A DNA stretch of 64,000 nt. Source: Amycolatopsis sp. NBC_01488 (GTDB lineage: Bacteria > Actinomycetota > Actinomycetes > Mycobacteriales > Pseudonocardiaceae). The stretch is from assembly GCF_036227105.1 (NCBI RefSeq), contig NZ_CP109434.1, forward strand, positions 9,435,284 through 9,499,283, given 5' to 3'. This document shows, one piece after another, positions 58,223 to 64,000 of this stretch; within the stretch, counting starts at the first letter, position 1, and every line of letters starts with the position of its first letter. A model generated the notes under the pieces. It ran no database searches. It was not told the origin of the DNA and worked only from the letters and a program-made list of their open reading frames with translations. Both the position numbers and the translations under genes were made by a program.

Positions 58223-59173
58223 ATGACGGAGCGCTGGACCGAAGCCGACATCCCCGACCAGACCGGCCGCACCGTGCTGGTCACCGGGGCGAACTCGGGG
58301 CTCGGGCTGCGTACCGCCGAGGTGCTCGCGGGCAAGGGGGCTCGCGTGCTCCTCGCCTGCCGCTCCGCCGAACGCGGGGCGAAGGCACTGGACATCGTCA
58401 AGACGGCCGCCGCGGGCGCCGAGCCCGAGCTCATCCCACTGGACCTGAGCGAGCTCGCCTCGGTGCGCGCGGCCGCCGCGTCGGCCCGGGAGCTGACCGG
58501 TGACGCTTTGGACGTCCTGGTCAACAACGCCGGCGTGATGGCGACCGCCCGCGGCCGCACCGCCGACGGCTTCGAGCTGCAGTTCGGCACCAACTACCTG
58601 GGCCACGCGGCGCTGACGTGGCTGCTGATGCCCGCCCTCCGCGGCGGGACGCGCGCCCGGGTCGTCACGCTCTCGAGCCTCGCCGCCACCGGCGCGCGCA
58701 TCCACCTCGACGACCCGAACGGCGATCACCGCCGCTACAACGCGGCCGCCGCGTACGGCCAGTCGAAGCTCGCCGACCAGGTGTTCGCGGTCGAGCTGGA
58801 CCGGCGCCTGCGCGCGGCCGGCTCGGACGTCCTCAGCGTCGCCGCCCATCCGGGGTACACCGCGACCGGGCTCGGCAGCGGCATGGCGCGGTCGTACTCG
58901 AACCCGGTGGTCCGTTCCCTGATCGCCGGCGGCCACCGCCTCGGCGAGATCCTGTTCGCCCAGAGCACCCGCATCGGCGCCCTCCCCCAGCTCTACGCGG
59001 CGACGGCCGACGACGTCGAAGGCGGCGGTTACTACGCCCCACGCGGCGTCGGCCACCTGCGGGGACATCCGGCTGCCGTACCGACGCTGACCGCCGCGCG
59101 CAGCGAGTCGCTGGGCTCCGCGCTGTGGGATCTGACCGCAAAGCTGACGGGCGTCACCCCCGATCCCGCGTAG
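58223..59173 (+). CDS. Short-chain dehydrogenase/reductase (retinol-dehydrogenase-like)
   Basis: A 316-residue SDR. VLVTGANSGLGLRTAEVLAG gives the TGxxxGxG cofactor motif, and LVNNAGVMAT the NNAG motif. RVVTLSSLAATGARIH gives the catalytic Ser, and YGQSKLADQVFAVEL the catalytic YxxxK. HPGYTATGLGSGMARS follows the usual PG loop. The sequence GTNYLGHAALTWLL is typical of the RDH11/WWOX-like subgroup acting on lipophilic alcohols. It is 18 bp after the TetR-like gene and probably co-transcribed. Substrate not assignable. Confidence 0.9.
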   Translation: MTERWTEADIPDQTGRTVLVTGANSGLGLRTAEVLAGKGARVLLACRSAERGAKALDIVKTAAAGAEPELIPLDLSELASVRAAAASARELTGDALDVLVNNAGVMATARGRTADGFELQFGTNYLGHAALTWLLMPALRGGTRARVVTLSSLAATGARIHLDDPNGDHRRYNAAAAYGQSKLADQVFAVELDRRLRAAGSDVLSVAAHPGYTATGLGSGMARSYSNPVVRSLIAGGHRLGEILFAQSTRIGALPQLYAATADDVEGGGYYAPRGVGHLRGHPAAVPTLTAARSESLGSALWDLTAKLTGVTPDPA

Positions 59174-59198
59174 CCCGGACGGGCGTACGGTTGAAGCC

Positions 59199-60200
59199 GT
59201 GAGTGCTGCGCCTGAAGGCCGGAAGCTGCTGCGTCTGGAAGTTCGCAACAGTGAGACGCCGATCGAGAAGAAGCCGCCGTGGATCAAGACGCGGGTGCGG
59301 ATGGGGCCGGAGTTCACCGAGCTCAAGGGTCTCGTGCGCCGCGAGGGTCTGCACACCGTCTGCGAAGAGGCGGGCTGCCCCAACATCTACGAGTGCTGGG
59401 AAGACCGCGAGGCCACGTTCCTGATCGGTGGTGATCAGTGCACCCGGCGGTGTGATTTCTGTCAGATCGACACGGGTAAGCCTGCCGAGCTGGACCGCAC
59501 GGAGCCGCGGAAGGTGGCGGAGTCGGTGCAGGCGATGGGGCTGCGGTATTCGACGGTCACCGGTGTCGCGCGCGATGACCTCGACGATGGTGGTGCGTGG
59601 CTGTATGCCGAGACCGTGCGGGAGATTCATGCGTTGAACCCGGGTACGGGTGTGGAGTTGCTGATTCCGGACTTCAATGCCGATCGGGAGCAGTTGGCGG
59701 AGGTGTTCGGGTCGCGGCCGGAGGTGCTGGCGCACAATGTGGAGACGGTGCCGCGGATTTTCAAGCGGATCCGTCCTGGTTTCCGGTATGCGCGGTCGTT
59801 GGAGGTCATCACGGCGGCGCGTGCGGCCGGTTTGGTGACGAAGTCGAATCTGATTCTGGGCATGGGCGAGACGCCGGATGAGGTGGCTCCGGCGATGCAG
59901 GATCTGGTCGACGCGGGCTGTGAGATCTTGACGATCACGCAGTATCTGCGTCCGTCTGCTCGGCATCATCCGGTGGATCGGTGGGTGAAGCCGGAGGAGT
60001 TCGTCGAGCATTCGCAGGCTGCGGAGGCGATGGGCTTCGCGGGTGTGATGGCGGGTCCGCTGGTCCGCTCGTCCTACCGCGCGGGACGCCTGTACGCCCA
60101 GACGAAAGCCCACCGCGGCGAAGTCCTGCCCGAGAACCTTGCCCACCTGGCCGTCGAAGGCCCGGCCGCGCAGGAAGCGGCGTCGCTGCTGGCTCGGTGA
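59199..60200 (+). CDS. lipA: Lipoyl synthase (LipA)
   Basis: Radical SAM enzyme inserting two sulfurs into octanoylated E2/GcvH. The 333-residue protein has the auxiliary cluster motif CEEAGCPNIYEC (about 48-59) and the radical SAM motif CTRRCDFCQI (about 78-87). RYSTVTGVARDDLDDGGAW and the C-terminal PLVRSSYRAG with the conserved RSSY follow. GTG 59199 starts SAAPEGRKLLRLEVRN. From about 59,440 to 60,050 wobble positions carry clearly more T and G than neighbouring genes (for example GCATCATCCGGTGGATCGG), an internal change in codon use worth noting. Works with lipB and sucB/lpdA in this window. Confidence 0.95.
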   Translation: MSAAPEGRKLLRLEVRNSETPIEKKPPWIKTRVRMGPEFTELKGLVRREGLHTVCEEAGCPNIYECWEDREATFLIGGDQCTRRCDFCQIDTGKPAELDRTEPRKVAESVQAMGLRYSTVTGVARDDLDDGGAWLYAETVREIHALNPGTGVELLIPDFNADREQLAEVFGSRPEVLAHNVETVPRIFKRIRPGFRYARSLEVITAARAAGLVTKSNLILGMGETPDEVAPAMQDLVDAGCEILTITQYLRPSARHHPVDRWVKPEEFVEHSQAAEAMGFAGVMAGPLVRSSYRAGRLYAQTKAHRGEVLPENLAHLAVEGPAAQEAASLLAR

Positions 60201-60271
60201 CACACGCCACCCCACCCTCCTTAAAGGATCGGTAAAGTTGGCCCTGGTTTCGGGCCTCCTCGTCATGCCGC

Positions 60272-61231
60272 CTAGCGAGCAGGCGCCAGCTCGTTTCCGG
60301 AATGCTCACGGCACCAGCGCGCAAAGTGCGGATTCCGTTGCCGGGACGCCGAATGCGCGACTTTCGCGCACCGGAACACCTGCTCGGTGACCGGGGTGCG
60401 GGCGTCGTCCTCGCGCGTCGCGAACAGCAACGTCGTCCAGAGCGGGTCGCCGGCGAGCGGCAGCGCGACGAGTCCTCGCGGCGGCGCCGAAGCCGCCTGT
60501 GCGAGGCAGACGGCGCCCTGCGCGATCAGCGTCCCCGCGGTGCCCGCTTCCGACGTGAAGTGCCGCACGCGCGGGCTGAACCCGGCGGCCGCGCACGCCT
60601 GCAGGAACCGCACGCGCACGCAGTTTTCGGGTGGTGGCGGCAGGATCCAGTCGGAGCCGGCCAGGTCGGCGAGGTCCACGACGTCGTCGCGGATGGCCGG
60701 GTGCCCCTCGGCGATGCCGACGAAGATCGGCTCGGTGGCGAGCGTCCGGACGCTCAGTCCCGCGAAGTGGTGCGCCTCGGTGCCGTCGAACCGTTCGAGC
60801 AGCGCGACGTCGACGCGGCCCGTCGCGAGCAGCTTGAGCAGGGTCAGCGACGCGGGCTCGGCGTACGTCTGGACGTCGAGGTCCAGCTCCCCCAGCTCCT
60901 CGATGAACCGGCCGATGACGAGCAGCGGCACGTACCCGATCTTGAGCGTTTCGGCGGCGCCTTCGCCGTGGCGCCGCGCGGAAGCGACGAGGGCCTGCAT
61001 GTCGGACAGCAGCGCGTCGGCGCGGGCGAGCACGAACCGGCCGAGGTCGGTCGGGCGCACCCCGCTGGGGCCGCGGACGAACAGGTCGCCGCCGAGGATC
61101 CGCTCGATCCGCTTGAGCTGCGCGGTGAGCGCGGGCTGGCTGACGCCGAGGACGGTCGCGGCGCGGCTCACGCTGCCGCCGTCCGCGACGGCGCGGACGG
61201 CCCTGAGATGCCGCAGCTCCAGCTCGGCCAC
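60272..61231 (-). CDS. LysR-family transcriptional regulator
   Basis: A 319-residue regulator. Residues 1-60 are the LysR helix-turn-helix: LELRHLRAVRAVADGGSVSR, AATVLGVSQPALTAQLKRIE and LGGDLFVRGPSGVRPT. About 90-290 is the PBP-like effector domain (LKIGYVPLLVIGRFIEEL; LEPIFVGIAEGHPAI-like). GTG 61231 (VAELELRHL) is used; GTG 61246 is an alternative. It is divergent from the patatin-like gene with 70 bp between, and no reading frame intrudes, so it may regulate that gene. Effector unknown. Confidence 0.9.
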   Translation of the reverse strand: MAELELRHLRAVRAVADGGSVSRAATVLGVSQPALTAQLKRIERILGGDLFVRGPSGVRPTDLGRFVLARADALLSDMQALVASARRHGEGAAETLKIGYVPLLVIGRFIEELGELDLDVQTYAEPASLTLLKLLATGRVDVALLERFDGTEAHHFAGLSVRTLATEPIFVGIAEGHPAIRDDVVDLADLAGSDWILPPPPENCVRVRFLQACAAAGFSPRVRHFTSEAGTAGTLIAQGAVCLAQAASAPPRGLVALPLAGDPLWTTLLFATREDDARTPVTEQVFRCAKVAHSASRQRNPHFARWCREHSGNELAPAR

Positions 61232-61301
61232 GCCCAGCAGGCTAACGCCGTCTTCCCGGCCGACACGACCTGCGAAAGTCGGGCTTACTACATTCGGCGG
61301 T

Positions 61302-62171
61302 ATGAGTCTCGCGGATCTTCCCCGGCCGGTCGGGTTCGTCCTCGGCGGGGGCGGCAGCCTCGGCGCCATGCAGGTCGGCATGCTGCGCGCGCTCGCCGAA
61401 GCCGGCGTCACGCCGGACCTGGTGGCGGGCACGTCGGTCGGGTCGCTGAACGCGGCGGTGCTGGCGCTGCCCGGCGACGACGCTTTGGCCCGCCTGCACG
61501 GCATCTGGGCGCACATGACGCGCGCCGAGGCGTTCCCCGGCGGCGTGCTGAGCCGCGTCCGGACGCTGACGCAGAGCAAGACGCACCTGTTCCCCAACAG
61601 CGGCCTGACGACGATCATCGCCGACCACGTCGGCGCCGAAACCCGCTTCGAAGACCTCGCGCTGCCACTCGGGGTCGTCACGACGCAGGTCGACACGGCC
61701 GAGCCGTTGCTGATCCGGTCCGGGCCGCTCCTGGCGCCGCTGCTGGCCAGCTGCGCGATCCCGGGGATCTTCCCGCCGGTGGAGCACGACGGGCGGTTGC
61801 TCTACGACGGCGGGCTCGTCGCGAACGTCCCGATGCGCCAGGCGCTGGCGATGGGCGCGAAGTCGCTGGTGGTGCTCGACTGCGCGTTCCCCGGGAAGCT
61901 GCCGGACGCACCGCGGACGTTCGCCGAGGTGATGATGTACACCGCGATGATCAGCATGCGGAACCAGGCGGTGCTGGAGGCGCCGGCGGCGGCCGACCAG
62001 GTGCCGGTGGTGTACCTGCCCGGACCGGCGCCGGTGCGTGTGAACCCGCTCGACTTCGGGCACACCGAAGGACTGGCTGAAGAGGCGTATTCGGCCGCTC
62101 GGGAGTTCCTCGACGGGATCTCGGTCAGCGGGCCGGGACTGTACGGGGCACCGGGCCTCGTCGTCACGTGA
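61302..62171 (+). CDS. Patatin-like phospholipase/esterase
   Basis: A 289-residue serine lipid hydrolase. The oxyanion loop GFVLGGGGSLGAMQVGMLRA (about 11-30), the nucleophile elbow AGTSVGSLNAA (GxSxG, about 43-53) and the catalytic Asp in LYDGGLVANVP (DGG, about 167-177) make a complete Ser-Asp dyad. No signal peptide or membrane anchor, so it is cytosolic or peripheral. ATG 61302 is 70 bp from the divergent LysR gene. It resembles the RssA/NTE bacterial group. Likely acts on membrane lipids or acyl esters. Confidence 0.9.
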   Translation: MSLADLPRPVGFVLGGGGSLGAMQVGMLRALAEAGVTPDLVAGTSVGSLNAAVLALPGDDALARLHGIWAHMTRAEAFPGGVLSRVRTLTQSKTHLFPNSGLTTIIADHVGAETRFEDLALPLGVVTTQVDTAEPLLIRSGPLLAPLLASCAIPGIFPPVEHDGRLLYDGGLVANVPMRQALAMGAKSLVVLDCAFPGKLPDAPRTFAEVMMYTAMISMRNQAVLEAPAAADQVPVVYLPGPAPVRVNPLDFGHTEGLAEEAYSAAREFLDGISVSGPGLYGAPGLVVT

Positions 62172-62276
62172 TCCGCGTCACGCCGATGCACCGATCCGCC
62201 CGGAAGAACGTCATCGCTATCGCGTAGTTTTGATGACGAATGCCCGCCGACCCCAATTCCCCAAAAAAGAGACAAT

Positions 62277-63488
62277 ATGCTCCCCAAGAAGATTTTACTT
62301 TCGGTGGCCGGAATCCTCGCCGGAGCACTGCTGATTTCCGCCTGCTCGTCCGGTGACGACGGCGGCACACCCGGCGGTGGGGCGCCCGCGTCCGGTTCCG
62401 CGTCGGCCTCCACGACCCCGGTCGCGGTGTCGTTCGAGCCCGCGGGCGGCTCGGGGGTGAGCCCGGCGACACCCGTCGTCGTCAAGGCCGCCAACGGGAA
62501 GCTCCTCGACGTCACGGTGACCAACACCGTGAAGGGGACAAAGGTCGGCGGCAAGCTCGCCGCCGACGGGGCCAGCTGGACGTCGACCGAGCCGCTCGGC
62601 TACGGCGCGACGTACAAGATCGTCGCCCACGCCCAGGGCGCCGACGGGAAGGCGGTCGAGCAGGACAACCAGATCAGCACGATCGCGCCGAAGAAGCAGG
62701 CGAACGCCAACCTGATCCCGGCGCCGGCCGCGGGGGCGAGCACGGGTGTCGGCGTGGGCCAGCCGATCGTGTTCAGCTTCGGGAAGATCGCCGTGAAGAA
62801 CAAGGCGGCGGTGGAGAAGGCCCTGACGGTGGAGTCGACGCCGAAGCAGGAGGGCAGCTGGTACTGGATCGACGACTCTAACGTCCACTACCGGCCGAAG
62901 GAGTACTGGAAGGCCGGCACGACGCTGAAGGTGTCGGCGAAGATATACGGTGTCGACTTCGGCAACGGCGTCTTCGGTGCGGAGGACCGCACGGAGACGT
63001 ACAAGGTGCACGATTCCTGGATCGCGAAGGCGGACGGGAACAGCGAACAGATGCAGATCTTCCACAACGGCGCGATGGTCAAGTCGATGCCGATCTCGAT
63101 GGGCAAGGACGCGACGCCGACCCACCTCGGCGCCCACGTCATTTCGGACAAGCAGGCCAACTACACGATGGACTCGTGCACGTACGGCGTCTGCCCGCCC
63201 GACCCGAAGGCGTACCGCTCCAACGAGAAGTTCTCCGAGCGGATCTCGAACGACGGCGAGTTCGTCCACGAGAACCCGAACAGCGTGGGGCAGCAGGGAA
63301 GTTCGAACGTGTCCCACGGGTGCATCAACCTGAACGGCGCGAACGCCCAGTGGTTCTTCCAGAACATGGGCCTCGGTGACGTGGTCGAGGTGACGAACTC
63401 CGGCGGCCCGCAGCTCCCGGTGTGGGACCTGTACGGCGACTGGACCAAGTCCTGGGCCGACTGGCAGGCCGGCTCCGCCCTGAAGTAG
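62277..63488 (+). CDS. L,D-transpeptidase lipoprotein
   Basis: A 403-residue cell-wall crosslinking enzyme. The lipoprotein signal has lipobox LISAC at about residue 23 (SVAGILAGALLISACSSGDD). A Gly/Ser/Ala-rich linker and two Ig-like domains (about 50-145 and 150-245) follow. The YkuD catalytic domain (about 255-375) has HLGAH and the active-site motif SNVSHGCINLNGANAQWFF (Cys about 348, with preceding His). This is the LdtA/LdtB-like mycobacterial arrangement that makes 3-3 crosslinks and is inhibited by carbapenems. The upstream 60 bases are AT-rich for this genome (AATTCCCCAAAAAAGAGAC) and probably hold the promoter. Confidence 0.93.
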   Translation: MLPKKILLSVAGILAGALLISACSSGDDGGTPGGGAPASGSASASTTPVAVSFEPAGGSGVSPATPVVVKAANGKLLDVTVTNTVKGTKVGGKLAADGASWTSTEPLGYGATYKIVAHAQGADGKAVEQDNQISTIAPKKQANANLIPAPAAGASTGVGVGQPIVFSFGKIAVKNKAAVEKALTVESTPKQEGSWYWIDDSNVHYRPKEYWKAGTTLKVSAKIYGVDFGNGVFGAEDRTETYKVHDSWIAKADGNSEQMQIFHNGAMVKSMPISMGKDATPTHLGAHVISDKQANYTMDSCTYGVCPPDPKAYRSNEKFSERISNDGEFVHENPNSVGQQGSSNVSHGCINLNGANAQWFFQNMGLGDVVEVTNSGGPQLPVWDLYGDWTKSWADWQAGSALK

Positions 63489-63504
63489 TTCTCTTTTGCT
63501 CCCG

Positions 63505-63537
63505 AAGGGGGCCAGGAGCTCCGCTCCTGGCCCCCTT
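63505..63537 (+). terminator. Terminator of the L,D-transpeptidase gene
   Basis: AAGGGGGCCAGGAG (63505-63518) and CTCCTGGCCCCCTT (63524-63537) form a perfect 14-bp stem around CTCCG, followed by CTTC. It begins 17 bases after the stop. Confidence 0.92.
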
Positions 63538-63577
63538 CTTCATGCCCACTCACTCCCGGCACCCGAGCCGACCCTCC

Positions 63578-63943
63578 AGGTCCGCGAGTCGACGGTCTGG
63601 GTAAGCGAGTCGACTCCTCAATCACGCGAGTCGACCTTCCAATCACGTGTGATGCCTCTCCAATCACGTGTGATGCCCCTTCAGTCACGTGTGATGCCCC
63701 TTCAGTCACGCGAGATCCCGCTTCAATCACACGAGTTCCGGCTCCGATCACGCGAGTCACGTGCTCGAGCACGCCGGCGGAGTTCGTTCGAGCGGCTGGC
63801 TCGCGTACCCAGAGAGTCGGTTCGCGTGCCTGGAAGGTGGGCTCGGTGTGTTCTGGGAGGCATCACGTGTGTCTGGCGAGGCATCATGCGTGATTGGAGG
63901 GGCATCACGCGTGATTGGAGGGGCGACACGGCCGGATTTGGGT
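63578..63943. repeat. 21-bp minisatellite array B with internal orientation flip
   Basis: Rightward units of 21 bp run from 63578 to 63766 (nine units; well-preserved ones at 63620, 63641, 63662, 63683, 63704, 63725 and 63746, each with ATCACGCGAG or ATCACGTGTG cores). After about 30 bp of transition the same unit runs in the opposite orientation from about 63797 to 63943, with starts every 21 bp at 63839, 63860, 63881, 63902 and 63923 (GCATCACGCGTGATTGGAG). The core matches array A at 5,560. No gene is supported in 63,489-64,000. Confidence 0.85.
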
Positions 63944-63950
63944 ATGAGAA

Positions 63951-63990
63951 AAGGCCCCGGGAGAACCAGCAGGTTCTCGACCGGGGCCTT
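63951..63990. terminator. Hairpin near the right edge
   Basis: AAGGCCCCGG (63951-63960) pairs with CCGGGGCCTT (63981-63990), with an inner GAGAACC / GGTTCTC stem around AGCA. It is probably the terminator of a gene entering from beyond the right edge on the minus strand, or the end of the array region. Confidence 0.8.
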
Positions 63991-64000
63991 CCCCAACGTG

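Noticed and set aside
63578..63943. CRISPR-like array or coding repeats on the minus strand with a seven-residue period
   Set aside because: No spacers between units. The open frames result from the 21-bp period and exist on both strands; no start with ribosome site or family match.

Overview
The window is about 70% or more G+C, uses many GTG starts, and codes for a phosphatidylinositol mannosyltransferase, a cytochrome bc1-aa3 branch with a diheme QcrC, a putative F420-type luciferase-like oxidoreductase and a SulP-carbonic anhydrase fusion. This points to a mycolate-group or related actinobacterium. Pseudonocardiales, probably Amycolatopsis or a close relative, is my best guess from gene content and the style of intergenic repeats; it is an inference, not a search result. 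No rRNA, tRNA, insertion sequence, prophage or CRISPR array was seen.

Positions 1-14,057 are a cofactor block. nadB (cut by the left edge) and nadA are divergent from a Nudix-type regulator (NrtR) across a perfect 27-bp palindromic operator. After a LON-domain protein, an M48 protease and a DUF2567 membrane protein come bsaP, bioB and bioD. Two tandem bicarbonate-type SulP-STAS-carbonic anhydrase fusions follow, then bioA. From memory, much of this order matches M. tuberculosis Rv1589-Rv1595. bioF is not in the window.

Positions 14,075-16,401 hold a P450/SRPBCC pair and a uridine-kinase-like protein with a broken P-loop. From 16,398 to 60,200 the gene order follows the M. tuberculosis Rv2188c-Rv2218 neighbourhood as I remember it: pimB, NlpC/P60 hydrolase, DEDD/GIY-YIG nuclease, qcrBAC-ctaE, trpD, ctaF-ctaC, asnB, adoK, HesB/IscA protein, DUF3043, cobT, ilvE, pepA, lpdA-sucB, TIGR01777 protein, lipB and lipA. 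This block couples cell-envelope synthesis, respiration and 2-oxoacid dehydrogenase/lipoate metabolism. It is interrupted by lineage-specific genes: NYN protein, AraC and DMT transporter, aldo-keto reductase, purC-gntR, an IspD-like protein, a SUKH protein, and an LLM/TetR/SDR insertion between lipB and lipA.

Positions 60,272-63,488 hold a LysR regulator, a patatin-like esterase and an L,D-transpeptidase lipoprotein. The right end is non-coding repeat sequence.

The most unusual non-coding features are: a 21-bp minisatellite family present in two arrays (5.6 kb and 63.6-63.9 kb, the second with an orientation flip); 63-bp tandem repeats before the DEDD/GIY-YIG gene; a strongly folded intergenic segment at 38.3-38.5 kb; CTAG-centred operators upstream of gntR; and several long perfect hairpins between convergent genes.
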